DNA of 64,000 nt from Kitasatospora sp. NBC_00240 (GTDB taxonomy: Bacteria > Actinomycetota > Actinomycetes > Streptomycetales > Streptomycetaceae): NCBI RefSeq assembly GCF_026342405.1, contig NZ_JAPEMU010000001.1:9052001-9116000 (forward strand). The letters are read 5' to 3'. This document shows positions 15,868-24,113 of the stretch, piece by piece (position 1 is the first letter of the stretch; each line of letters starts with the position of its first letter). Made by a program: the position numbers and the translations under genes. The notes beneath the pieces are model-generated. The model was not told the origin of the DNA and ran no database searches. It was given only the letters and a program-made list of their open reading frames with translations.

Positions 15868-16782
15868 ATGCCACTCTCGTACACCGGCGCCGGAGCACTG
15901 CGCGCCGCCACCGCCATGACCGTGCTGGGCTGCTCCACCGGTGCCACCGCCGGACTCACCGGCTACCCGCTGCACGGCGGGCAGGCCCTGCGCTACCTGC
16001 TGGCCGCCGCCGTGCTGCTGCCGCTGGCCCGGCGGGGCGGTCCGCTGCGGCCCGCCCTGACCGGCGCCGAACTCGCCCGGCTGGCGCTGCTCGCCGCCAC
16101 CGGCCTGTTCGCCTTCAACGTGCTGATGGTCCAGGCCCTGCGGCACAGCGACCCGGCCGCCGTCGGCAGCGTGATCGGCTGCACGCCGCTGCTGCTCGCC
16201 GTCCTCGGCCCTCTGCTGGCCCGGCGCCGGCCACAGGCCCGGCTGCTGGCGGCGGCCGGCGTGGTGGTGGCCGGGGCCGCCGTCACCCAGGGGGCCGGGC
16301 CGGGCGACCTGCCGGGGTTCCTGTCCGCGCTGGGCACGCTGGCCTGCGAGGCCGCCTTCTCCCTGCTGGCCGTCGGCCTGCTGCCACGGCTGGGCCCGGT
16401 CCGGGTCTCCGCGTACACCACGGTGCTCGCGGTGCCGATGTTCGGGCTCACCGGCCTGGTGCTGGACGGCGGCCGGATGTTCCGGCTGCCCACCCCCGGT
16501 GAGGGCGCCGCCCTGCTGTACCTGTCGCTGGTGCTGACCGTGCTGGCCTTCCTGCTCTGGTACGGGGCCCTCGGCCGGCTCGGGCCGGAGCGGGCCGGCC
16601 TGTTCGCCGGGCTCGTCCCGGTGACCGCGGCCCTCTCCGGAGCGGCCCTGGGCACGGGGGGCCTGCACCCGGGCGAACTGCTCGGCAGCGGACTGGTCGG
16701 CCTGGGTGTCTGCGCCGGCCTCGCCGTCCGGCGGGTCCCCGAGGAGACCGGGCGGCCGACGCCGGTTCCGGCCGGGCGCTGA
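15868..16782 (+). CDS. EamA-family exporter paired with MocR
   Basis: A 304-residue membrane protein with about ten hydrophobic segments and two EamA halves. It starts with a short N-terminus and ends in a polar tail with RRVPEETGR. ATG 15868 lies only a few nt after a possible -10 box, so the mRNA may be leaderless or nearly so; the GTG at 15859 is an alternative. MocR-EamA pairs are common in actinomycetes and usually concern export of an amino acid, vitamin B6-like compound or similar amine. The exact cargo is not predictable. Confidence 0.85.
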   Translation: MPLSYTGAGALRAATAMTVLGCSTGATAGLTGYPLHGGQALRYLLAAAVLLPLARRGGPLRPALTGAELARLALLAATGLFAFNVLMVQALRHSDPAAVGSVIGCTPLLLAVLGPLLARRRPQARLLAAAGVVVAGAAVTQGAGPGDLPGFLSALGTLACEAAFSLLAVGLLPRLGPVRVSAYTTVLAVPMFGLTGLVLDGGRMFRLPTPGEGAALLYLSLVLTVLAFLLWYGALGRLGPERAGLFAGLVPVTAALSGAALGTGGLHPGELLGSGLVGLGVCAGLAVRRVPEETGRPTPVPAGR

Positions 16783-16887
16783 AGCCGCGCGGGAGCGCTC
16801 GGGCCGTGCCCGCCGGTGGCAGCTGCGGACGGAGCGGCGCCCCGAAACCCGGGTGACAGGCCGTCGGGGCGGGGTGAGGATGTGCCG

Positions 16888-17559
16888 ATGCACGCCGAGT
16901 CGGGCGCGGTCGCGCCACGCCGCCAAGGCGCCCAAGCCGAGGTCCGAGCCGAGGTCCGAGCCGAGGTCCGAGCCGAGGCGATGGCCGAGGTCGAAGCGCT
17001 GGCGCAGCTGCACCACGGCGGGGACGCCCTGGCACTCGCCCGGCGCGCCGTGACCCCCTCGGTGCTGTGCGCCTTGGCGGACTCCCCCTACCCGTTCGTC
17101 TGGCAGGCGGTCGCCGACAACCCGGCGACCCCCGCCGACGCGCTGGCGGCGCTGGCGGGCCGGCGGGACAGTGTCTGGAACGACAACCGCCTGCTGTTCC
17201 TGCTCGCCCGGCATCCGGGCACGGTCGGGCCCGTCCTGGAGCGGCTGGTCGAGGCGGTCGCCGATCTGTTGGCCGCCGGGCACCGCCCGTACGCCGCCGT
17301 GCTCGCCCTGGCCGCCCGCCCCGATGCGGACCTCGTCCGCGTCACCGCCCTCGGGTCCCTTCCGGGGGCGTCGGCCAGGCTCCGTTCCGGCCTGGCCGGC
17401 GCACTTGCCGGCCGTGGCCGGGTGGCCGCCGGTGCGGCAGCCGGGGCCCGGTGGCCGCGACGGCGTCAGTGTCCGAGCAGTCCGGCGAGGTCGGTGCCCA
17501 GGTTGGCGACCTTGGTGAGATCGCCGACGTCGGTGACGGCGAGGACGGGGATGCTGTAG
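16888..17559 (+). CDS. Variant leucine-rich repeat (LRV)-like protein
   Basis: A 223-residue protein. Residues ~45-150 show the VRR/LRV pattern: TPSVLCALADSP, VWQAVADNPATPADALAALA, FLLARHPGTVGPVLERLV. These are helical repeats of ~24 residues that usually bind proteins. The N-terminus holds a RAEV repeat encoded by a 12-nt tandem repeat. ATG 16888 is preceded by GTGAGGA; an upstream ATG at 16816 lacks a site. The last ~30 codons overlap a small secreted-protein gene on the other strand, and the C-terminal residues look like noise, so the true end may have been lost by mutation. Function unknown. Confidence 0.6.
   Translation: MHAESGAVAPRRQGAQAEVRAEVRAEVRAEAMAEVEALAQLHHGGDALALARRAVTPSVLCALADSPYPFVWQAVADNPATPADALAALAGRRDSVWNDNRLLFLLARHPGTVGPVLERLVEAVADLLAAGHRPYAAVLALAARPDADLVRVTALGSLPGASARLRSGLAGALAGRGRVAAGAAAGARWPRRRQCPSSPARSVPRLATLVRSPTSVTARTGML
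16939..16974 (+). repeat. Three 12-nt tandem repeats
   Basis: Three exact copies of gaggtccgagcc inside the LRV-like gene, encoding E-V-R-A units, followed by degenerate copies. In frame, so copy change only alters length. Confidence 0.85.
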
Positions 17560-17681
17560 GTGTGCTCCTGCTTGGAGGGGGCCACGGACTCCGCCGGGAC
17601 GGCGGTCGCGGCGCTGCCACCGGTAGTTGCGGCGGTGAGGAGGACGACGCCGACGAGGGTGCTGCGGACGGCGTTGCGCAT
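17466..17681 (-). CDS. Small secreted protein
   Basis: A 71-residue protein with a clear Sec signal peptide: RNAVRS, a hydrophobic LVGVVLLTAATTG core and cleavage near SAATA at residues ~24-27. The mature part is only ~44 residues and ends in a hydrophobic, Leu/Gly/Val-rich stretch (LTKVANLGTDLAGLLGH). It has no Cys, so it is not a chaplin, and it matches no family I know. Its 3' end overlaps the convergent LRV-like gene by 94 nt. Signal peptide and codon pattern favour this strand as truly coding. Confidence 0.65.
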   Translation of the reverse strand: MRNAVRSTLVGVVLLTAATTGGSAATAVPAESVAPSKQEHTYSIPVLAVTDVGDLTKVANLGTDLAGLLGH

Positions 17682-17834
17682 GGGGGCCTCCGGGGGTAGG
17701 GGTCTGCCGACCTGCTCAACTGGCGGTGTTCCGGGAGGTCACGGGCGGTCGGCCGAAGCCGCCCGGACGGCGGTGCCCCGCGTCCGCCCGAGCGGGACGG
17801 GGGCCTGAGCCCGCCCGTCCCGCCTGCCGCGACG

Positions 17835-17864
17835 ACGGCCCGCCGCAGCGACGCGGCGGGCCGT
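17835..17864 (-). terminator. Perfect 12-bp stem hairpin
   Basis: acggcccgccgc (17835-17846) and gcggcgggccgt (17853-17864) are exact complements around a 6-nt loop (agcgac). It lies ~30 nt beyond the stop of the S15-type hydrolase on the minus strand. No U-tract, as is normal in streptomycetes. Confidence 0.75.
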
Positions 17865-17894
17865 CCGCCCCCGAGGGCGTTCCGGGCTGCTCGC

Positions 17895-19703
17895 TCAGCC
17901 GAGCGGCAGCTCCAGGCGGGCTTCGCCGCCGCTCGGCGAGGAGATGGTGCTGGTGCTGCCGTCCGTACCGGTGAACCCGTACAGCTGGTCACGGCTGTTC
18001 ACGACCAGCGCGAGGCGGTGGCCGGTCGGCAGGTCGTAGGCGGCGGGCTGCAGCTGCCAGTCGAGGGCGTGGTCCGTACCCTTCGTCAGGCCGGACGCGG
18101 TGAACGGCTCGTGCGTGATGATCCGCGCGGTGCCGTCGGGGGCGACGTCGAACAGGTAGGCCACCAGGGTGGCCGCGTCGGCGGTGCTGCGAAGGGCCAA
18201 CCGCACCGCCGCGGTGCCGCGGATGCGCCGGGCCACACCGTCCTGGCCGTTCAGCGGCTCCGTGGACCAGACCAGCAGCTGCGGCCGCTCGAACTTGGCC
18301 AGGCTGTAGCCCTTGGGGTTGCCGAACCACTCCTTCTGCCCGGTCTTCATGATCTCGTCCATGGCGGTGGCGGCGGTCAGGGCGCCGGCGGTGAAGTCCC
18401 GCGTCCAGCCGGATGCCGGCTTCTCGGTCAGGGCGCCGTCCCCGGTGCCGCCGGTGCCGGTGAGGTACCAGGCCTCGCTGTCGGTGGTGACATCGCCCCA
18501 CGACGGGCTCGGTTCGCGTCGGGCCGGGACGGTGATCCGGTTGCTGCCGCCGAGGACCGGGGCGGTCTGATAGGTGAACATGACCTGGTTGTTCACCTCC
18601 GCCCAGCTCGGAACCTCGTTGGCGACGCCGAGCAGGTGGTGGTCCAGCCAGGCGTACGCCTCCTGCATCGGCTCCCGCAGCCCGGGGAACGGCACACCGC
18701 TCACCAGCCCGGCCAGGCCGGCGCCTTCGGGCGCGCCGTGGTCACCGATCCACATGTTCAGCCGCTTCGGCACCTGGAGCCGGGAGAACGTCTCGACCAT
18801 CGAGCGGGCCGGGAACAGGCTCTCGTGCCAGGTGTTCGAGATGAAGGTGGGGGTGCCGTGGCCGTTGGTGAGGTCCACATACGTCTCCGGGGAGCGCTCG
18901 GTACCCCAGATCACCACCTCGTCGGGGTCCGCACCGTCCAGGAAGCCCCGGAAGAGCTGATAGGTCGCCGGGTCGAACTTGTCCTCCGGCTCGCCGCCGG
19001 TGAAGTTCATCAGCAGCTCGGCCGCATTGAGATGCCGGGTGCCGTTGTCGTACAGGCTGGTCGCCAGGTTCCCCCAGGTGCTCAGCGCGACCACGGCATC
19101 GACACGGTTCGCCTCGTCGTGCGCGGCCACCAGCTGGCTGATCCCGGAGCCGTACGACTCGCCGAGGAAGCCGACCCCGCTCGGGGCGAACTGATCCAGC
19201 GCGTAGTCGATCACCTTCGACCCGTCGGCCCAGTCCTTCGGCCCGGCGACATCGACGAAGCCCTCGGACGTGGACAGCCAGCCGGGGATGCCGAGGCCCC
19301 GGGGGGTGTAGGCCAGCACGTGGTATCCGCGCAGCGCCAGCGAGATGTAGGAGTACATGAACGGCAGCCAGCCGTACGGGTTCCAGCCCGCCGGCAGGAT
19401 CACGACCGGGTGCGGCTCCCCGTCGTTCAGCCGGATCGAGAAGGCCGACAGGCTGACGTCACCCGACTGGATCCGGGGAAGGCCGACGCTGGCCCGCCGC
19501 CGGACATCGCCCACTTCCCCCGCCAGCTCGTCCGGGAGATCACCGACCGCCTCGCCCTGCAGCGCCGCGAGCAGGGCCCGGGCAACGGCGAGGACCGCCG
19601 GGCTGGGGCTGAGGCCCGCACCGTCCCAGATGCCGTTGGTCGCGATGTCGGCGAGCGTCGCGTCGTTGATCGACGGGACGGGCTCCCCACCAGACGTAGT
19701 CAT
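17895..19703 (-). CDS. CocE/NonD-type (peptidase S15) alpha/beta hydrolase
   Basis: A 602-residue hydrolase of the X-Pro dipeptidyl-peptidase/cocaine-esterase group. The N-terminal half is the alpha/beta fold with HPVVILPAGWNPYGW, YTPRGLG and nucleophile S183 in GESYGSG. The C-terminal ~170 residues form the beta-rich jelly-roll domain (LALRSTADAATLVAYLFDVAPDG, GHRLALVVNSRD). No signal peptide, so it is probably cytoplasmic. ATG 19703 has AAGGG 8 nt upstream. It is transcribed alone, ending in the hairpin at 17835. Substrate could be a Pro-dipeptide or a carboxylic ester. Confidence 0.85.
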   Translation of the reverse strand: MTTSGGEPVPSINDATLADIATNGIWDGAGLSPSPAVLAVARALLAALQGEAVGDLPDELAGEVGDVRRRASVGLPRIQSGDVSLSAFSIRLNDGEPHPVVILPAGWNPYGWLPFMYSYISLALRGYHVLAYTPRGLGIPGWLSTSEGFVDVAGPKDWADGSKVIDYALDQFAPSGVGFLGESYGSGISQLVAAHDEANRVDAVVALSTWGNLATSLYDNGTRHLNAAELLMNFTGGEPEDKFDPATYQLFRGFLDGADPDEVVIWGTERSPETYVDLTNGHGTPTFISNTWHESLFPARSMVETFSRLQVPKRLNMWIGDHGAPEGAGLAGLVSGVPFPGLREPMQEAYAWLDHHLLGVANEVPSWAEVNNQVMFTYQTAPVLGGSNRITVPARREPSPSWGDVTTDSEAWYLTGTGGTGDGALTEKPASGWTRDFTAGALTAATAMDEIMKTGQKEWFGNPKGYSLAKFERPQLLVWSTEPLNGQDGVARRIRGTAAVRLALRSTADAATLVAYLFDVAPDGTARIITHEPFTASGLTKGTDHALDWQLQPAAYDLPTGHRLALVVNSRDQLYGFTGTDGSTSTISSPSGGEARLELPLG

Positions 19704-20031
19704 ACGAACCACCCTTTTGATGAAGGACTTCGGCGCACCTTGAGGGCGCCGTCCCGCGCATCATGATCTGAGCGGGCGGACCTGAACCTGAAAGCGCGTC
19801 GGTTATCACCGGATCGAGTGAACAGGCGCCACGATTGCCTTCTTCCCGTCCCGTTCCAGGCGGGGGAGCCCCCGGTCGCCGCAGTGTTCGTGCAGGTGGC
19901 CGGGGTGGAGGGCAGGGCGCGCGCAAGTTCAGGACTGAACTTCGGCGCAATACCCACCTGGCGGGCCGTCGGATGGGCATGATGGCGCCGGAGCCGCGCA
20001 CCGACCGGCGCGCGATCCTGGGGAGGAAACG

Positions 20032-20403
20032 ATGACAGGGGTGGACGTCGTCCTGGCCGCGCTGGCGGCGGGCGTCACCGGGGGAATCACCGAGGCGGCG
20101 AGCGGGGCCGTCCGGGACGCCTACAACACGTTGCGGGACGCGGTCGGGCGGCGGCTGGCCGTCCGGGGCGAGCAGTCGGTCCGGCTGCTGGAGTCCTACC
20201 AGGCCGAACCCGGCGTCTGGCGGGTCGCGCTCGCCGGCGAGCTGAACGCCGCCGGGGCCGAGCACGACCGGGAGCTGCTCGCGGCCGCCCGGGCGCTGCT
20301 GGACGCGCAGTCGGCGCCCACGCCCGAGTACCACGTGGACGCCAGCCATGCGCGGGGCGTCCAGACCGGTGACCACAACACCCAGCACAACACCTTCAAC
20401 TGA
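20032..20403 (+). CDS. Small protein with C-terminal RHIM/amyloid-like motif
   Basis: A 123-residue protein with a strong site (GGGGAGG) before ATG. Residues 5-45 form Ala/Gly/Val-rich helices that could insert in a membrane (VVLAALAAGVTGGITEA). Residues 50-95 are helical and acidic. The last 15 residues read GVQTGDHNTQHNTFN, whose G-V-Q-T-G core followed by N-x-Q-x-N matches the RHIM-like bacterial amyloid signalling motif (G-hydrophobic-Q-x-G). In actinobacteria such motifs occur at the end of pore-forming Bell-type proteins and at the start of NLR-like sensors and triggers, working in regulated cell death. No sensor gene with the same motif is adjacent, so any partner must be elsewhere. 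The assignment rests on the motif and architecture only. Confidence 0.6.
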   Translation: MTGVDVVLAALAAGVTGGITEAASGAVRDAYNTLRDAVGRRLAVRGEQSVRLLESYQAEPGVWRVALAGELNAAGAEHDRELLAAARALLDAQSAPTPEYHVDASHARGVQTGDHNTQHNTFN

Positions 20404-20714
20404 CGGTGAACGCGGGGAAGGGCGGGTCCGCGCCGAACCTCGCGCGGTCCGTCCGCCCCGGCCACCGGCTGCTGGACCTCGCCCCGTACGACCTTCGGTG
20501 CGGGCCGGAGCGACCCTCGACCGGCTCGACCACCTGGTCCGGGTGCCCCGGCGATGGTCGCCACGGGATGCCGGGTGGCCCGCGGGGGTGGTGCGCGGTG
20601 GTGGTGCGCCGCCGAGGGGTTGCAGCCCCGGTTGTCCGCGCGATTCGGCCGGCATGTGAGCCGGCCGTCTATCGTAGCGAGCGTTGACGGTCCGAACTGC
20701 AAGAGGGATGCTGA
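20404..20714. other. Intergenic region
   Basis: About 310 nt before the AraC gene. Overlapping open frames look non-coding. TTGACG at ~20684 may be part of the AraC promoter. Confidence 0.4.
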
Positions 20715-21737
20715 ATGCCGATTTTACTGTCTTCGGCGGATGTGTCGCGAGAAGAGCGTTTTGACTGGTTCGCAGATCTTGTCGGGCGCGCCATCGCGCC
20801 GACGGAGATCACCTATGACCGGTCGGGTGACTTCGCGGCTGATGCATCGGTGTTCACCTTCGGATCGGTGCAACTGTCGAATTTCTCGTACGCGCCGCTG
20901 CGGTCGCGCCGAACTTCGGAGCTCATACGGCGGGGAGATCCGGAGCAGTACCATCTGGCCCTGGTGACGGGGAGCCCCATGTGGCTCAACCAGCAGGGCA
21001 AGGAGTCGGGTCTGGTCACCGGTGGCATGGTGCTGTGGGACACCTCGTACCCCTATCTCTCCGGAGCCAGGAACGACGGAACCTCGGTACGATCACTGGT
21101 TCTGCAGATCTCCAAGCGGGCGGTCAGCCACACGCTGTCCAACAAACTCGACCACATGCTCGCCCGCACGATACCCGCCGACTGCGGCATGGGGGCGATC
21201 CTGGCCCAGTACATCTCGTCGCTGGCTGAACACGGCAGCGAACTGGCGGCGGATGAGCAGGGGCGCCTGGGGATCATCGCCACGGACCTTTTCAACGCAT
21301 TCCTCGCGCAGTGCCTCGGTGCCGACGCGCCGCTTCCCCCCGAGTCACGCGAAGCCGTCCTGCGTGAGGAGATCAACCATTTCATCGACAGAAATCTCGG
21401 CGATCCCGATCTGACCCCCCGAATCATCGCCTCGCAGCACAACATTTCCCTTCGCCGCCTTCACCAGCTCTTCGAGGGGCAGAGCGAGAGCGTTGCCGCA
21501 GCCGTGCGTCATCGGCGGCTCAGCAAGTGCCGCGCCGACCTGGTCGACCCTCGGCTTCGCCACCTGCCCGTGTATGCCGTTGCGGCCCGCTGGGGTTTCG
21601 CGAGTGCCGCCGCCTTCAACCGGAGCTTCCGCCACGCCTACGGCATGACCCCCACCCACCTGCGCCGACAGTCCGGGGAGCAGGGCTGCGCGGCAAGTCA
21701 AGAAGGTCTGCACGGATGGCCAACCTTCGCTCCGTGA
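20715..21737 (+). CDS. AraC-family regulator
   Basis: A 340-residue regulator. Residues ~1-190 form the AraC-binding-like ligand domain (FDWFADLVGRAIAPTEI, FTFGSVQLSNFSY). The C-terminus holds the two AraC helix-turn-helix units (RIIASQHNISLRRLHQLFEG and LPVYAVAARWGFASAAAFNRSFRHAYGMTP). GAGGGA lies 6 nt before ATG. Base composition is less GC-rich than the surrounding genes. The nearest possible target is the secreted protein gene 300 nt downstream on the same strand. Confidence 0.88.
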   Translation: MPILLSSADVSREERFDWFADLVGRAIAPTEITYDRSGDFAADASVFTFGSVQLSNFSYAPLRSRRTSELIRRGDPEQYHLALVTGSPMWLNQQGKESGLVTGGMVLWDTSYPYLSGARNDGTSVRSLVLQISKRAVSHTLSNKLDHMLARTIPADCGMGAILAQYISSLAEHGSELAADEQGRLGIIATDLFNAFLAQCLGADAPLPPESREAVLREEINHFIDRNLGDPDLTPRIIASQHNISLRRLHQLFEGQSESVAAAVRHRRLSKCRADLVDPRLRHLPVYAVAARWGFASAAAFNRSFRHAYGMTPTHLRRQSGEQGCAASQEGLHGWPTFAP

Positions 21738-22039
21738 TGCCTCGTAAGCTCCGGTCGAGGGGACGGCCGCAGCCTGCGGCGCCCCGCCGGGGGAGCCACC
21801 CGGCTCGCTCGCAGGCCTTTCCCGAGGGGGACGGAACGACGGCGAAGGGGATCACCGGCGCTGCCGGACGGCGCCTTCGCCGATCAGCTGTCGTGGAAGA
21901 GTCGCGGGCCATTGTTCCGGACCAGCCAGTTCCGGGAACGGGTGGCACTTCGGAAGGACTGCATCCACTGTCATGAGACCACTTTCCTCGATTTCCCCGG
22001 AGGCTCCGGAGGGGTCGGGGGAAGTGGCAGGGAGGGATC
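21738..22039. other. Intergenic region
   Basis: About 300 nt between the AraC gene and the secreted-protein gene. A small TTCCGGGAA palindrome lies near 21928-21936. It probably contains the promoter of the downstream gene. Confidence 0.4.
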
Positions 22040-22486
22040 TTGACGAATAAGATTCGAGTAGTTTCGGTAATTTTCGCGATCTTTGCCGGAATATTCGGCA
22101 TTGCTGCGCCCGCGCATGCCACCGGCAACTACGCCAGTGCTACGTACTTCTACGCTCCGGGAGCGTACGACGGTGTGAGCGGCTGCACCGTGACGATCAT
22201 CGATGGTCCGGCAACCGGGACTTTCCTCTGCGGAAGCCAGCTCTCCCTTGCGCAGTGGGCTGACGGCCGCCTGGAGGTCAGTGGGCTCGGCACCGACCAC
22301 GCCGTCTGGACCTCTTGGCAGACGAGCCCCGGCGGCTCCTGGGCCGCTTGGTCGAGCCTCGGCGGGCACGACCTCCAGTACCGCGTGTACTGGCCCAACT
22401 CCACGACGATCAGCTCCGTCGGCGGCGACAACCGCTGGTGGTGCCGCACGTACACCAGCGGTTGGGGCCCCTGGTACGCCTGCTGA
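22040..22486 (+). CDS. Secreted Trp/Tyr-rich protein
   Basis: A 148-residue protein with a clear signal peptide (KIRVV, hydrophobic IFAIFAGIFGIA, cleavage after APAHA at about residue 27). The mature part is rich in Trp, Tyr, Gly and Ser, with VWTSWQTSPGGSWAAWSSLGG resembling one blade of PLL/tachylectin-type beta-propeller lectins, and four Cys that could form two disulfides. It starts at TTG 22040, 4 nt after GGGAGG, with no in-frame ATG or GTG nearby. Base composition is lower in GC, like the AraC gene before it, and a perfect terminator follows. Glycan binding is a guess. Confidence 0.7.
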   Translation: MTNKIRVVSVIFAIFAGIFGIAAPAHATGNYASATYFYAPGAYDGVSGCTVTIIDGPATGTFLCGSQLSLAQWADGRLEVSGLGTDHAVWTSWQTSPGGSWAAWSSLGGHDLQYRVYWPNSTTISSVGGDNRWWCRTYTSGWGPWYAC

Positions 22487-22515
22487 TTGCAGCTCTGCTC
22501 GACCCGCAAGCATGC

Positions 22516-22551
22516 TTCGGCCCCTGGAATCGGCGGACTCCAGGGGCCGAA
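22516..22551 (+). terminator. Perfect 13-bp stem terminator
   Basis: ttcggcccctgga (22516-22528) and tccaggggccgaa (22539-22551) are exact complements around a 10-nt loop, 30 nt after the stop of the secreted-protein gene. Confidence 0.85.
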
Positions 22552-22695
22552 GTGCGTTTCCCGGGCACCGACGGCCAGGCCGGACGTCCGCACCCCGAAC
22601 GTCCGGGCCCATTCGCCCACGCTTCGGTGTTGGCCCACGGACGGGTGTCGGTGCCCGGGGCGGCCCGGGCCTCACCACCGGGTATCGGTGGCCGG

Positions 22696-23880
22696 TCAGT
22701 CGGTGAGCAGTCGTTCGATCCGGTCGAGGGCGCCGGCCAGGTCGCGGGGGCGGGGCAGGCCGGGCGGGCAGCGACTGTCCGTCCAGCCGGGCCCGGCGGG
22801 CAGCACCACCGGGCGGGATCGGGAGCCGCGGCCGCCCCAGGCGGTTTCGGCCGCGCGTCCGGCCAGCACCGGGTCGGCCGTCTGCCGGGCCTGGGACCAC
22901 AGCAGGACGGCGGCGGGTCCGGTCCGCCCGACGGCCCCGAGGAGGGCCCCGGGCGGTACCGCCGGGCCGAACATCCGGAACGGCAGTCGGCGTTCGGCGA
23001 GCCCCGCGGCGACCGCCTCCAGCGGAAGGACGTGCAGCTCGGCGGGCATGCCGGCGAGCAGCGCCGGTCGGCCCGCCCGGACCGGCCCGGGTCGGTCGGC
23101 GATCCCGCGCAGGGCGGTCGAGACGTGCCAGGACAGCAGGTGCTCGACCTCGACGTACCGCTCGCCCTCGGCCGCCCACTTGCGGCCCGCCGCCCGCAGG
23201 GCGGGCATCATCACCTCGGTCCAGGCGGCGACCGCGCCGAGATCGGCGACCGCCCGGCGCAGGATCAGAGCCACCTCGGTGCTGTCGAGGCGAACGGCGG
23301 CCCTGGCCAGACCACGGCACTTCGGACGGACCGGCCCCACGGGCAGCGAACTGCTCCCGCCCGGGGCCCGGCGGACGGACTCTCCGGCCGGTGCCGTCGG
23401 GCCCGCCGGGCCGGTGCCCGCGGTTGCCGCCTCGCCCGCCGCCTCGCCCGCCGCCTCGTCGTCGGCGGAGTCGTCGGCGAAGTCGCCGCTCTCGCCGACG
23501 CCCGAGGGAGTGAACCCGGGTGGTCCCACGACCGGGGGTCGGGCGGTTCCGAGGGCCTGCCGGGCGGCCTCGCCGGGCGGCACGCCCCGGGCGGTGAGCC
23601 GGCACATCTCCTCCAGCACGGCGACGTCCTGCGGGCTCCAGCGGCGGTGGTGCCCGGGCTCCCGCCGCTCCGGGCCGATGCCGTAGCGCCGCTCCCAGGA
23701 ACGGACGGTGGTCGGCGACACCCCGAGGTGGCGGGCCACCCCGCCGGTGGTCACACCCGCCCCGGCCACCCCTGCGGCCGTCGTGCCCGCGGCGGCGGTC
23801 GTGCCTGCCGCGGCGGGTGCCACCGGCCCGGTGGGTTCGACGGGCGGGGTGTGGCCGATCTGCGGGCTTGCCACCGTCAC
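22696..23880 (-). CDS. MerR regulator with cobalamin-domain-like C-terminus
   Basis: A 394-residue regulator. Residues ~40-110 form a MerR winged helix (TTGGVARHLGVSPTTVRSWERRYGIGPERRE, HHRRWSPQDVAVLEEM). After a Gly/Asp-rich linker comes a helical bundle with EVEHLLSWH and a Rossmann-like part with AELHVLPLEAVAAGL. The E-x-H in the latter sits where CarH/LitR proteins have the His that ligates cobalamin, so it belongs to the same fold. Whether B12 is bound is open. GTG 23880 overlaps the TGA of the small membrane protein (GTGA), fixing the start. An ECF sigma gene lies upstream on the same strand, recalling LitR/LitS light-response loci, but no carotenoid genes are near. Confidence 0.8.
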   Translation of the reverse strand: MTVASPQIGHTPPVEPTGPVAPAAAGTTAAAGTTAAGVAGAGVTTGGVARHLGVSPTTVRSWERRYGIGPERREPGHHRRWSPQDVAVLEEMCRLTARGVPPGEAARQALGTARPPVVGPPGFTPSGVGESGDFADDSADDEAAGEAAGEAATAGTGPAGPTAPAGESVRRAPGGSSSLPVGPVRPKCRGLARAAVRLDSTEVALILRRAVADLGAVAAWTEVMMPALRAAGRKWAAEGERYVEVEHLLSWHVSTALRGIADRPGPVRAGRPALLAGMPAELHVLPLEAVAAGLAERRLPFRMFGPAVPPGALLGAVGRTGPAAVLLWSQARQTADPVLAGRAAETAWGGRGSRSRPVVLPAGPGWTDSRCPPGLPRPRDLAGALDRIERLLTD

Positions 23881-24113
23881 CAGCCGGCGATCCGGCCGAC
23901 GGCGAAGCCGAGGCAGCTGAGCACCATCAGGGCGATCAGCAGCAGCGGGACCCAGCCGGGCCAGGCATTGTGCAGCTCGACGGATTCGGGGGTCGAGATC
24001 CCGGCGCAGGTGGAGGCCTCGCACTCGGGGGTTTCGGTGGGGGCGGGCCGGGCCGCCGGGGGAGTCGGCGGTGCGGTCGGCGGACGACGCACGGTGGGGT
24101 CGGTGAGTGCCAT
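23877..24113 (-). CDS. Small single-pass membrane protein
   Basis: A 78-residue protein with a Pro/Thr-rich N-terminal half (PPTAPPTPPAARPAPTE), a Cys pair (CEASTC) and one C-terminal membrane helix (WVPLLLIALMVLSCLGFAVG). CAGGAGGACACC precedes the ATG at 24113. It is translationally coupled to the MerR gene, so the two products are likely to act together. It might anchor or modulate the regulator, or act as a minimal anti-sigma for the ECF factor upstream; neither is shown by the sequence. Confidence 0.7.
   Translation of the reverse strand: MALTDPTVRRPPTAPPTPPAARPAPTETPECEASTCAGISTPESVELHNAWPGWVPLLLIALMVLSCLGFAVGRIAGW

Noticed and set aside
14178..15959. Extension of the P450 frame upstream to 15959 (998 codons in total)
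   Set aside because: The added part overlaps the MocR gene out of frame and has no P450-like sequence. The GTG at 14177 has a proper ribosome site.
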